DNA of 64,000 nucleotides from Cucumis sativus. Taxonomy: Eukaryota > Streptophyta > Magnoliopsida > Cucurbitales > Cucurbitaceae. Of this stretch, positions 25,243-37,600 are shown piece after piece. The position numbers were made by a program, and so were the translations under genes. Under the pieces are notes generated by a model. It saw only the letters and a program-made list of their open reading frames with translations, ran no database searches and had not been told where the DNA came from. How positions within the stretch are numbered: the first letter of the stretch is position 1; every line of letters starts with the position of its first letter. The DNA is taken from contig NC_026657.2 of NCBI RefSeq assembly GCF_000004075.3, forward strand, positions 2,666,001-2,730,000, given 5' to 3'.

Positions 25243-25677
25243 AGGATCAGGCAATCTAGGGTTTGACATGCTTGAAGAACGTGGAAGCTGTTTATCTTGT
25301 TGTCTGTAGTTCTTTTTCGTCTTTGATCTTTTTGTAGGTTTGAGGAGTTTCGATTTGTATCACTATGTTAGGCCTTCGTTGGTTGATTTTGGTTTTTTAT
25401 GCGGAATTTCGGTTTCTGACATTGTTTCTGCTATCTTTGTTGCATGTAATGGAAATGGTTAATTTTGCGTTGCGGTTATTTTATCTTTGGCGAATATTGT
25501 ATTTCTAGGAGTTCTCCTAATGTTTCAGTTTCTTGATTATTTAATATTTATTTTGAGCTTTGTTCTTAATATCGAGCGGATCATGTTGAATATTTCTTCG
25601 CTGGGCTTGTTTTTGAGTTTTTAATTGACGTGCCTTGTCTTGCTTCCAGGGTATTTTGTTTTTTGTGAACTGTAACG

Positions 25678-27818
25678 ATGCATAGAAGGAGCAGAGGGGG
25701 AAGGGATGAGTTTTTTGATTTTGGTGACCCTTTTGCTGGGTTTGGAGGCTTTCCGGGTCAAAGAAGCTTAATTTCTGGCTTCTTTGGTGGAAGGGATCCA
25801 TTTGATGATCCTTTTTTCAGAAATCCATTTGGAAGTATGTTCGAGCCCAGCTTCTTTGGTGGTCCTGGAATTCCTTTTACAAATATGCAACCATCTGGAT
25901 TCCTTGATCATCAGGCCCCTGAGCCAAAAAGACCTAGGGGTCCAATTATTGAGGAATTAAATTCAGATGATGAAAGACAATCAGGAAAAGAGAGTAGAAA
26001 TCGTAAGAATTCATCCAAAAAGCCTCTTGTTGAAGACCCTGATGATGAAGGTGAGGCTGAGACTTGTCTGGTTTGTTGTGTAGCTTTTATGCATTTCCGT
26101 TGCAATCTGTATTGTAGTACTGACTACTGAGTTGTTTTCTGTCTTGTTGTAACAGAGAATAGGAACCAAGACTTGCAGCTCATGGATCATCGTGGTGGAC
26201 ACAGGCATATCCAGCCCCAAACTAGTAGCTTCACATTTCAGAGCTCCTCTGTAACTTATGGAGGCTCGAATGGAACATATTATACTTCATCAAGAACTAG
26301 GAGGGCAGGGAGTGATGGTGTAAGTGAAACTTAATGCCAGTAGGGAGTTGGTTCTTCTTGGAACATCTCTTTCCTCATTTGTCTATTTTATTATAAACAG
26401 GTCGTCTTTGAAGAAAGCAAGGAGGCTGATACGGCAACCAGACAAGCAACTCATAAAGTTTCAAGGGGAATTCATAATAAGGTATCAGCGGTGAAGATTT
26501 GGCCCTTCAGATTAATGTCCTTCTATTCTCCATTTGTATCTGTTAATTATTACTTTTAAATGTTTTTAATATTTGTTTCATACAATTTGTGAGTGTGTCT
26601 TTTTTAGGGTCATTCAGTCACAAGGAAACTGAATCCTGATGGTAAAGTGGATACCATGCAAACATTGCATAATCTTAATGAAGGTGAGCTGTTTGTGCCC
26701 AATTGTTCATTGTGTTTGTGTAAACTGGATGCTTATGAAGGCATACCTTTTGTTATAATTCTACAGATGAGCTAGGTAGTTTTGAAAATTCTTGGGCAAG
26801 GAATTCAAGAAGTTTGCCTGGGTGGCCTGGGAGTACAAATGGCTTTGATAATATTGGTAAGTTTTATTTTTATTTTACTTTACTTCAGTTTTACTTCCGC
26901 AATGATGTGATTATCTTGCTTGACTCCTACCACAGTCCCTTTCCCACCTTACATTAGTTTTGGAAAACCCGAGTATTTAGGCTCATGATGTTGATGTTTT
27001 ATACAAAGAAATGACTCTCCATTAAGTCATTAACTTCCCTTGAAACTTCCCATTTCTGAGTTCACTCCTATGTTTGGGGCAACACAGTTCCCTATCCCAT
27101 AATTACCATTTTGGAAGGTTTATTCACTAAAAAACAAGCTACTTCAATTTTATTATCGCATGTCTTCCTTTTGGGTAATTTATTAAAACCCTTCTACCAA
27201 GTATTAGGAAGGAGTTTATAAAGGGACAAGGGAGGATTGGTTTAATGGTATCCGCACAAAAGCGAATCCAAGTCTCACCTATTCTTCTCCGGCCTCCCAT
27301 ACATTTTCTCTTTCCTCAAAACGTATTTGTTTAGTTCGGAAGCTCTTAAATAAAGAAATGGGAGCCTGTACTCTTGGGCTAATTAAAATCCATCCCAATT
27401 TTGTTAGTGTTCTAAGCTGCGCAGGAACATTTGTCATTGCCTTTGGTAACCTTTATTTATGTTTAGGTGAATAAGTGAAAATATAAGAACAGAATTCCTT
27501 TCTCAAGTGACTTTTAGCAACGAAATGTAAACAGTTCAAGGAAACCAAAATCTGCAAAGATTTTCCTGTGGGAACCAAATAGCCACGTCTTTAATTTTTT
27601 ATGATGGGTAGTAACAAGCATACTGATTTCATGCCTCCTCATTGGCAGCTGGCAGCATTGGCCAAAATGGTCAAACGAGCAGAGGTGGTTTGGCACTTCC
27701 CTATACTGAACAGCATCCTCAGGTGACTGGAAGGATTGCTGTGGAAGATGCCTCGGGATCTTCTCGCACACAGCATGTGAACAGGAATAGGAGAGATGCA
27801 AGGTACAGGAGTGCCTAA
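25678..27818 (+). CDS. Myeloid leukemia factor (MLF/Mlf1IP) family protein
   Basis: Six exons (25678-26050, 26156-26319, 26401-26481, 26608-26683, 26767-26856, 27649-27818) give 317 residues with all phases matching. The N-terminus is rich in G, F, R and D (GRDEFFDFGDPFAGFGG), as in the disordered head of MLF proteins. The core resembles MLF family members: EPKRPRGPIIEEL, then SSSVTYGG, YYTSSRTRRAGSDG, ESKEADTATRQATHKVSRGI and LNEDELGSFENSW. Animal MLF proteins are adaptor or chaperone-linked proteins that move between nucleus and cytoplasm; the plant role is poorly defined, so no function is claimed here. The basic C-terminal tail ends RRDARYRSA. Upstream sequence suggests a 5'UTR intron (donor near 25168, acceptor at 25649) with a long CT repeat just inside it, and a G-box further upstream. 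Intron 5 (792 bp) may hold repeat debris. Confidence 0.88.
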
Positions 27819-30800
27819 GCTCTGGAAATCAAGAAGTATAGACCGGAATTGGAAGGAGGCTCCTTATTGCTGCCTCCTTTGCAAATCCACTTTTCCATTT
27901 CAGGTGGACGCTCTTTATATGTGTGGAGTTCATAATTTCTTACTGCTGTCTGCATATACAGTTGGAACTATATAGTTTCTGTTTGATGAGTATTTCATCC
28001 ATCATCTTTTACCATAATCACTGATTCTCCTCATGAAACTGAGTGATCGTATTAGGAGGATGCCATTCTTAGAGATTTAGGGCTGGTGTTTAAAAACAAT
28101 AACTAATTTCAAAATCTTACACGTCATGCTCTCTTGTACATGGAGGGATTTTGGTAGTAGTCAAAGTTTGGAAGTAAAGGATACTCGTGATAGTATGATG
28201 AGACGGGTATCGAGCTGCAGTCAAGTTGAAATTTGAAGTTGTTCCATTAACAAGTGGGTTAAGGTTATTATTGCACATCCTTGGAAGGAAGATCCTAGTT
28301 TCATTGCTTTTGCTCTAGTTCTTTTTGTCGTTTGTTTTAAACTTATTGCGTATTCTTCATCAAAGAGCTTTAAACTGAAAAAACTGCTTTGACTAACGAT
28401 ATGCTAATGGAAAGTTTTCTTGGGAGATGATTTCTTGACCCCAATTTTGACGGAATTTTCAGACTTTTTTGTTTTTAAATAATGATTTCCCACTTTTGAT
28501 AAATCTAAAAATTTTGAGATACTTTCTTGATTAACATTTTTAAAGTTAAAAATTAGTTAGAGTTGGTTCTGTTCAAGTTTTTCAGTTGTATGGTCTTCGA
28601 TTATACACAATTGTTTCTATTTTTCTAGTTTCTAAGTTAAGAAGAAAAAATCTCAAAAGTTATATTTACCATCTAAAACTTTCATTTTTACGGGAGAATT
28701 TTTCTAGACATTTCTTTTTAAAAAATTGTCATTCAATTAAAGACATTTGCCACAAACACATATAAATATCAATATTGACCTAATCTGTAGAAATGATGTA
28801 AAGAAAGTCGATTATTGCCTCATTAAGTTATCATTATTAATTAACTGCTGAGATGATAGACCGTTAGAAAAAAAATGTTAGGTAAGAAATCTTCAATAAT
28901 TGCAGGTTGTTATTTCGATTCGTGTTGAATTTGTTTTAGAGCGTGTTTGGGGAAAGGAAGTTAGGTTGGATGGAGTTAGTTATTCACTTAAACTTTTGTT
29001 CGATTACTTATTGCCGACGGTTTTTAACACAAACTTCAAAGATGTTTCTTTCCTCCTTTTTCATCCATTTTAAACCTTCTTTATAGCTTGTCTTCTCTTT
29101 CTCTTTTCACTCTTACGAAGTTTGCGTAACTCTAAGTTAGGAGTTAGTATATCAAATAGAAATGGTTTGATAGCTTAAGGTTAAACAATTCTACATTCTG
29201 AACAATTTTTTTTTGAGATTAAACAATTCTACTCGTAATTTCAAACATCCTGTTAAAAAAGTCGAAGTGGAGGGAAAGGAGAAAAGGAGTTGGGAATTGC
29301 ATTAAAGTGGAGGTGGGGAATGTAGTGAAAATTGGTTATTTGAAAGGGAAATAAAGAGAAGAGAAAGGGAAAGGAAAATGGTGGAGAGTAGAGACAGAAG
29401 TACACGTGAATTGTTAATAAAGAAAGGGAAGACAAATATTAGATGACATTGGTCAGCGGTAATACCATATGAAACCCTAAACTCACTCTCTCCTTCACCA
29501 CCCTATTCTCTCATTTATTATCTTCACATGCCCTCTCCCTTCTCACTCCTCCTCTCTCTTTCTCTCTCTTGGTTCGATGATGAGATAACGACGAGATTGT
29601 CCTCATGTGTGAATGCATGCTTGAATACGATTTCAAAATTTTGTCGTGGATGTGTTTTTCATTCAAAATTATACCCTAATACATTTTGCTAGCCACTGAT
29701 CGACCTAGAATTTATAGTTCTTTTTTGTCAGGAGATTCATGTTTAGAGTATTGATTTTAGCTAGTAAGGGGAGAAAACATGATTGTTGCGTCTGTTTTAT
29801 AAGTTTTTGAGTCAATCTTTCATAATGTTGTGGTTGGATATAATAATCCGTCCATTTTCATCACGTATTTCGATCATTTTTAGGTTTTAATCATGGTTTT
29901 TGTATTTCATGTAAAAAAATACACGTTCAGTCAACTCTATATTTAAGTTTATATGTAAAAAAAATTTGAGAGGTGAAGAAATTAAATTTATACAACATGT
30001 TCGTGTCTAACTTTTGAGTTGACTCTCCCAATCCGAGTGTAGAGATCTAAGTGGGAAAAGGAGACAAATCTTATCTCATGCTTTCCCTCAATTTGTCTAT
30101 CTAGAAGGGTGTAGATTTGTAAGTGAGACATTCATTAAAGGTAAGGGGAGGATGTCCCCTACTATCTCCATTGAACCTTCAATGAAGATAGAGACTCTTT
30201 TCGAGAAAAAAAAAATGCAGAGTTATACAGACATATGAGAGATCATTTTAAAACGGTAATTTAAACATGTATGAGATAATAAACAGTGACATATAGACTT
30301 TGAGCTTGTATTGAAATGTTATCAAGGGACGACATGCTAAATAAAGAGGTTTTTCAAAGAGAAAATATATCTTTCACTTTTAAGTTTGGGAATTAATTTT
30401 CATTTGGTCTCTACGTTTCAAAAAGTAAAACATATTTAGTAATAATTTTTATTAAAATTAAACTTAGAATTATTTCACTTCATTATTTATTCTAAAATTA
30501 TTTAGTAACCATTAAAGGTAATAACCGAAAGCAAGTGAGTAAAATCAAGACTAAAAAAGTGAAAATGTAGACACGTAAAAAACGATACTAAAACAAAGCT
30601 CAAATTTGAAATAGAATATCGTAACATTTTGAAATCTAACGATTAAACTAAAACCAAAACTTGAGAGATGAAATCGAAACTAAAAGACAAAGATTATTAT
30701 TATTATTAGGAGGAGGAGGAGAAGGAAGATGTGTATGTGAGTGTGTATGGAGGAAAGAGATGGAGACATATATCATATGAGTGAGAAATAATAAATAGGG

Positions 30801-31179
30801 TTGGTTGAGTTGCTATCAAAATATTTAAATACACTAAAATACAATGCTTCACAAAACTCATCCATTTATTATAGTCTTCTGACTCTCTCTCTCTCTCTTC
30901 ATTCAATTTCTCTTTTCCTTTTCCCTTTTTGTTCCTTCTAATTCAATTTCAATCTAAACTAACCTTCTTCTTTTTTCCTTCTTAATAATCCGAATTTTGT
31001 CTTACTATAAAACAAATCTTATTTATATACACAAATTTGTTAGTTTTACAAAATGTTGAAAACTTGAGCCTGCTATCGACTTACTCGAACAAATTTGAAG
31101 TTTAAAATTTTGTTTAACAACTATACTTTGGTCTATAACATTTACAACAATAATAGTTATTTTTCAAGTATAATTATTG

Positions 31180-31285
31180 GAGTACGAGAATTTGAACCTT
31201 CGAACATATAATTTATCATTGAAAGCCTTCCTTCCATCGATATGTTGTTTAAGTACACTTCCATCAATTTAGTTATGTTGAGATT
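31180..31285 (-). mobile_element. Possible tRNA-derived SINE relic
   Basis: Read on the minus strand it has AACATAACTAAATTGATGG (box A-like) and, about 85 bp later, AGGTTCAAATTCTC (box B-like, consensus GGTTCRANNCC). The spacing is somewhat greater than in a tRNA. No target duplication was identified. Confidence 0.3.
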
Positions 31286-32170
31286 TTAGGATGGAATGAT
31301 ACATTCAATTTTCAATTATTAGTTAATAATGAAAAAGAAAAAGTAAAAAATCACACTTACATTTATGATCTATAATTATAATAATAGTAATAATTTCACT
31401 TTGCATTTATGAGAGAGTTGGTATGTATAAATATGTATGGTTCAAATTTTAAATCAAAGAAAAAAAAAAGAAACAATTTTTATCTCTAAAGTTGTCTAAT
31501 TTTTTTTCACAATTACATTGAATTATTAGACCTTAAACTTAATTAAACATCGTGATTATTATTATGGATCCAATTTTCACTAATTTTAACAACGAAAAAA
31601 ACCCAATTTAAACTCACTAATTTGAATCTGACCATATTATATTCCACAAATTAACCATATTATGAACATCTTTTCCAATTTTCACAATCCTATCAATTTT
31701 ATACTATACACATGTTTTATATGTAAATAAGCATTTTTTAAATCAAAATTTCAAAATATTTGAAGTAAAAATTAGAATAATATCAATTTGTCATGTGAGT
31801 AGTTGGACCAAGATGAGATTTGAGAATTATACTAAAACGATAATTCTCCTCTTGAAACTTAGTTCGATCTTCGTTCATTTTTCAAGGCATTTTCTTAGAA
31901 AGTTTTGCCAAAAAGCATGCATCTACCATTAGTAGAATATTATGAAATTGAAAGTTTGAGGAAGTACAATTTCCCTCCAAAAAATAGAATGGCAACAAAG
32001 AATGAAACAATTTTTTTTTAAAAAAATTGTAATAAAATGATATATACAAAGTACAACAATGACATGTAGTTGAAAATTTAAAAGTCAAAATGCAATCAGA
32101 AACATTTGTGTATAAATTCAAACCATTCTTTTTCTTTTTCTTTTTTAAATAGTAAAACCTAAATAATAAC

Positions 32171-32199
<29 letters not shown>
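32171..32199. repeat. A29 homopolymer
   Basis: A run of 29 A residues about 1 kb upstream of the IRKI gene. It could be a retroposon tail or a nucleosome-excluding tract; no flanking target duplication was found. Confidence 0.9.
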
Positions 32200-32201
<2 letters not shown>

Positions 32202-33134
32202 AGAGATGTTTCATAGTGTTATTTTAAAGAAATAATAAGATGGAAGAAAGAAACAACAATTTTAGGGTAAAAAGGCCAAAAGGACAGTGAGAAAAAACCA
32301 AGAAAAGCACAAAGAAAGAGATAAATGAAAGCTAATCCATAAAGAGATAATCTAAATTAATAATAACATTCTTTTGACCAAACTTTATCTATACATTCAC
32401 TATTCATTCAAATTAATCTTCTTTTTCTATATGAATTTAATTTGATTTACACTTTTCATTACAAAATTTCTTTAACAATCCTCAACTCTAGTTATCAATT
32501 TTTGTAAAACTAATATTTGAAAGAAGGTAAGTGAGAATTGATGTACGCATAACTTTCAAAATTAATGGTAATAAAATGTCTAAATTATTATTATAATAAA
32601 TTAAATTATATATAACGAGTCTATCTACCATAAAATTAATTTCAAATCTATATTAAGTTTCTAAACCTAATACGTTCACAAATTATTCATATTTATATAT
32701 ATAGATACAATATTTGATATATCAAATATATGTGTGTAATATATTCATACAACTCATACAAGATTTAAATCTATTATAACATGAATATTCACTTCTTTTT
32801 TATTTGTTCTAAGGGCAGTGTGGACAACTCTGACTCACTGTATATTATAAAATAATTTTTTATAATAATAATAATTACAATATCATTAACTTATCAAATT
32901 CTAAAATTGGATTCTCAAACTTAGCTAATTGTATTGATTATATAAGTTTGAATATTTGATTTTGATGGTTAGTGAATTGTTATTATTGAGAATTGAAGAG
33001 GGTAATGGGAAGTAATATATATTAGGGTAAGATAGATTTGAAATTTGGTAAAAGAAAAGGGAAAAAACAAAAGTGTGAATAAAACAAAAGGTAACAACAA
33101 AGGACTCAAAATCTCTGCCTTCATAGTTCATACA

Positions 33135-33142
33135 TATAAATA
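33135..33142 (+). promoter_or_regulatory. Candidate TATA box of IRKI gene
   Basis: TATAAATA 47 bp upstream of the proposed ATG at 33189. Its presence supports that short first exon as the true start of the gene. Transcription would begin near 33165-33170. Confidence 0.45.
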
Positions 33143-33188
33143 ACCCCAAAGCTAAGGATAACAGAAAAACCAAAATATTAACTAAAAA

Positions 33189-34651
33189 ATGAAAAATATC
33201 ACTCCTTCTTCTTCACCATTCTCCTCTGTAAATCTCTCTCTCTTTCTCAATTCTTCTTCAAATCATTCTAAATTTGAAACCCATTTGAGTAATAATCTCA
33301 ATTTTTTGTTTTGCAGATCATTCACAACACTGATAGAACTGAGGAGGAGGAGGAAGAAGATGAGTTCAACAGAGCAACTCCAACTAGTGGTACGGACGCC
33401 GGACCAAAGCACCACCCAACACCGCTTCACCTTTACGGCGGTGATGGGGTTCTTCCTAAACGCTCCATCAAGAAACACCCGGACTCAGCGGCTTCCGTCA
33501 GCACCGGATCGGTATCCTGCAGTAAGTGCCGACCACATGCTCGAGAAAAGTTCTCTGTAGTTCCGTTGGACAACAATGGCGTCGCTAAACAGTTTTTCTC
33601 AATGGCGAGCCCTAATGGAATGCTGAAGTCAATAGTCTCTTCGTTGACAAGAAAAAGCCCTAAACCGATTAATGAAGGAACGGATTTGGCGGCGAGAGAA
33701 GAACATTGGAAGATCGCTTTGGGAGAAATTTCGCATAAGTTAATCCAAGCGACGAGGAAAAGAGATGAAGCGATTCTTGAAGCTTCGAGGTTGAAATACT
33801 CCATGTCGGAATTGGAGAAGAAACTTAATAAGCTTGAAATCTATTGCCATACTTTGAAATCTGAACTCGATGAATGTGCTTCGAATCCGAGAAAAACTAA
33901 ACCAGAAGTTCAAAAAAACAGCGATTCGATTTCAGATAAGATTATAGAGAATTTCCTATCGTCAGTTTCTGAATCGCGTTCGTCGGTGAGGCAATTAAGC
34001 CGATCATTAGCAATGCAACTCCGTCAAATCGGAGGGAAAATCTACGAGAGGATTCAATTCCTTCTACAATCTCAGGACATCAAAATCCCTCTCTCGAAAA
34101 ACCTTAAAACTTCACTTATCTTCCATCTCGAAGCTATTCTAAACAGAGCATTCTTCGAGGATTTCGAAACGATAGGGTTTCAGAAGAACTCACCGAATCA
34201 GATTTTAAACCCTTCGGATCGGACTGAAGCGAACATCGCGTCGTTTAATCGGCTCCACCGGCTGAGTTGGGAGGAGGTTCTGAGCAAAGGAACGAGGCAT
34301 TTCAGTGAAGACTTCAGCAGATTTTGTGATCGGAAGATGAGCGACATTGTTGCAATGCTGGAGTGGAACAGAGCTTGGCCGGAGCCACTACTTCAGGCGT
34401 TCTTTGCAGCGGCGAAGAGTGTTTGGCTTGTTCATCTTCTTGCTACCGCCGTTCACCCGAGCTTGCCGATATTTAGAGTGGATTCCGGCGTGAGATTCGA
34501 CGGGGTTTATATGGAGGATATCGCGGGTGAGAAAGCAAGAGAACTTGCTCCGGCGACGGTGAGAATAATGTTGTCGCCGGGATTTTATGTGTTTGATAAT
34601 TTGATTAAGTGTAAGGTTGTGTGTAGGTATCATATTAATCTTAATCATTAA
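33189..34651 (+). CDS. IRKI: IRK-interacting / GIL1-like protein
   Basis: My model has a short first exon (33189-33227, 13 codons) spliced in frame to 33317-34651, giving 457 residues. The long second-exon frame has no ATG of its own until 33602, so the upstream exon is needed for the acidic EEEEEEDEFN start. An S/P-rich N-terminus precedes a coiled-coil segment near residues 140-201 (KRDEAILEASRLKYSMSELE). The C-terminal half has the family landmarks SVWLVHLLATAVHPSLPIF, GVRFDGVYMEDI and VRIMLSPGFYVFDNLIKCKV. This matches the plant family that includes IRKI, which binds the receptor kinase IRK, and GIL1, which acts in light-modified gravitropism. I assign IRKI by recollection of its acidic N-terminus and C-terminus; another family member is possible. 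TATAAATA lies 47 bp upstream of the ATG. Confidence 0.85.
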
Positions 34652-37600
34652 TTTTCTATTCCAATTTACCCAAATTTTATTTTTCTTCCATTCTCCTCAT
34701 TTTCTCTCATTAATTTCAATAACAAAACCAAGTTTTAAAAAACTTTGATTAAGAAAAACAAAACTTACAATTCACTCATTGTTATAATTAAAGTTAGGGA
34801 TGATTTATCCATAAGATTAAGCTAAACTGTTAATGACCCATAGTCAAATAATTTATAACTATGTTCATTTGATTCCATTTAAAATAAACTTATAATTATA
34901 AGGTAACTTTTACTAAAGGAAGAATAATAGAAGATGAATCAATTAATATTAATCTTGAAAGAAATTCACTAACTATCCATTCAATGTTAATTCTAGTTAA
35001 GTTAATTAAGTTAATGGAGGGAATCAATTGAACTATGGAAAATAATATAATAGTAAGAATAATGGAATCACAACTAGTTGTAAGTAAGTTACAATTTACT
35101 TCTTTTTATAACTTATTATAATAAGACTAAAAAAGAAAAGTAATTTTGAAAACCTGAATTAGGCATTTGGAGATTGTCCTACATGTTGGAGGGACCTTAG
35201 GGATGTTGAGTTGGTAAGTGTATGTCAAAGTCTGGAATTTTGGAGTTTGTGTTAATCGAATAATTATGAGATAATGAAGTGTGTTTTCCCTTTCATTGAA
35301 AATACCCAAATGCCCCTAAAGGCTATTGCAAATTAGCCCATGTGGGTAAGGATAATATAGACTTTTCTTGGGAAATGAATCCTTTCTTTGTCACATATAT
35401 TCACTTTTCTTATATCTTTTAATTTAATTTCAATACCTTTATTATTGTTATTATTCTTTTGTGATTGTCTTCTTATTATTACTAAATTACTTTCTATGTC
35501 TTTATCTTCTTTGGATGTGCCCTAAACTTTTTGGTACCATTTGCATTACATAATTAGTTAAAAAGTTCTTATCATTTCATTCCTTATAGTTTGTTTTGAT
35601 GAGTTTTGAGATTGATGTTGTTCTCTATTCATTTATTACTTTGATGATCAACAATAATCTATTACTAATCTAATCGACTAGAACTTTGGTAATAATCTTA
35701 TGAATAACATTATCCTAGCTATAATGAAAATTTGAATCGGAGCCAAATAAACCATATACACTAAATTGATGAGTTAAATGAATGTTACTTATCCTTATAT
35801 TTTGAGATTCATTTTAATCATTTTGACTTTTAAATATCTTAATCTAATCCATAACCCTAATAAATCTTAGCATTAATTTTTATTGTTAATTTGAATGTAT
35901 TTTTTAAAGATGAAGTTTGACAAAAATATATATATATATATAACAATTTTCATTTAAGAAAAGGACTTAACCGTGAATATATTTTCAAAACGTACAGAGA
36001 GAAATATTAATCTATGTTTTTTCAAAATAAAAATTAACCATAAACTAACACTAACATGAAACCGTTTTAAGACTTATTATTGGTATTATAAAGAGAGAGG
36101 TTAAAACAACATTAAGATAAAAGATATTTAGTCTCAAAACACCCACAATCAAAATATTATTTTAACATGAAAAACCAAATACCTTAACTTCAAATGATAA
36201 GAATTTGCCTCCAAATGTATTAAGACAAAAAGGTTTATAGTGGATGATAATTGAAAGGAGGGAGGGAGGGTTGGTGTGGTTGGAAGGGTAATTGATTTTG
36301 AAAGTGAAATGATGTGTTGTCCTACAAATATAGAAAAGATAATATGTAAGAGTGTGGCAGTAAAAAAAGGTGATAGAAACTTTTCATTATTTTACATTAA
36401 GGTCATATATATAATATATGTTAAGAAATTGGGAGAGAGATATGTGGAGAGGGTAGGGGACCCTATAGCTTCCTTTTCTTTAATGGCCTCATCAATTTTG
36501 GTCAACTGCCTTTACCTTCCAATTCCTTCATCCCATAATTACATGCACACATATTCAATTTCAATTTATAACTTCAAAGTGTATTTGATTATGAGACTTT
36601 GTTTTGTTTTTTCTTTGAATTTGTTGGTCTTGTAATTAATTTAGCACCTTTGTGGCAATAAAATGGGCTATACAAATATGGGCCTCTTCACTAACATGAC
36701 CTTTGTAGGATAGAACCAAAACTATGTCCATGTTATGATATAATCATGATAATATTCTTATTTTATTCATATTATGCATCACTCATTATAATAATGTCTT
36801 AATAATTAATTTGGTAGGAAATAATGATTTGATAAGAAAAAAGAAAAGAATGTGTAAATGGAAGCATGTTTGAGATAATTTTAAAATAGTGATAAAATCG
36901 TAAGGAGAATCTATGTTGGTCCACTAATTTGTTAATTATTGAATAATGTTTGAGTGTAGGGTTTATGAACATTAATTAATTATTTGAAGAATTATAAACT
37001 ATTTTGGATTCTTTGGTTTGAAGTTATACTAAAAAAAAAAAAGAAAAAAAGAGAGAGAGGGAATAAAAAGCAAAACTTTATGAATGAAAGCTCTCTTTTA
37101 TAGAAGTCAAATCTAACTTTAGTTTTTCTCCAAAAAAAAAATTCTACACTTTATTTTAGCTTTTTACAGCCTTAAAAGCTTAAAAAATCATACATTATTG
37201 TTCACCCAAAAACATGGATAGAGAGAACGAAGGAAACACCAATTTAACTATTTTTTTTTAAGTTCTAAGTATGTTATTTGCCCCGATAAATTATCAAAAA
37301 TAGAATATTTGATAAAATATTTACAAATTAAGTGTAATAAATTTTGTTTTAAGTGGTTTTGTTTCATGAAGATTACCTAAGGGTAGAAGAAAAATCTAAG
37401 CTTTTCTTCAGCAATTACTTTAGTTAAAATTAAGTCAATCATCAATTCAAATTACAACGTTACATTTATACGTAAATAAAAAATAAATGTAGTGACACAC
37501 CAAATAGCTCAACTTAATGAATGATAAGTGTCATACCTCTTCTCAAAGAGACTAGACACTCCCTTAAGTGTGAGTATATTAGCAACTAATTGCTTAAGTT

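Larger units (their letters stand above)
22997..25677. other. Divergent intergenic region between RING-H2 and MLF genes
   Basis: Upstream region shared by two divergently transcribed genes. From 23.1 to 24.4 kb it is AT-rich with repeated words such as TTGACATCTAATTATCATA and GATTGACATGTGATT, suggesting decayed repeat. From about 24.5 kb GC content rises; a G-box and TGGGCT/GGCCCA motifs appear between 24.83 and 24.95 kb, then the 5'UTR, a CT repeat and a probable 5'UTR intron of the MLF gene. Confidence 0.55.
27819..33188. other. Intergenic region between MLF and IRKI genes
   Basis: Begins with the MLF 3'UTR. I find no gene. A segment from about 28.94 kb starting GAGCGTGTTTGGGGAAAGG looks like a MITE end. 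Around 29.25-29.58 kb and 30.69-30.91 kb purine/pyrimidine-rich stretches could be promoter-like but lead to no recognisable product. A SINE-like relic on the minus strand (31180-31285) and an A29 tract (32171-32199) are listed separately. Confidence 0.5.

Noticed and set aside
36276..36635. 119-codon plus-strand frame
   Set aside because: No ATG at its nominal start, AT-driven residue composition and no recognisable motif; treated as chance.
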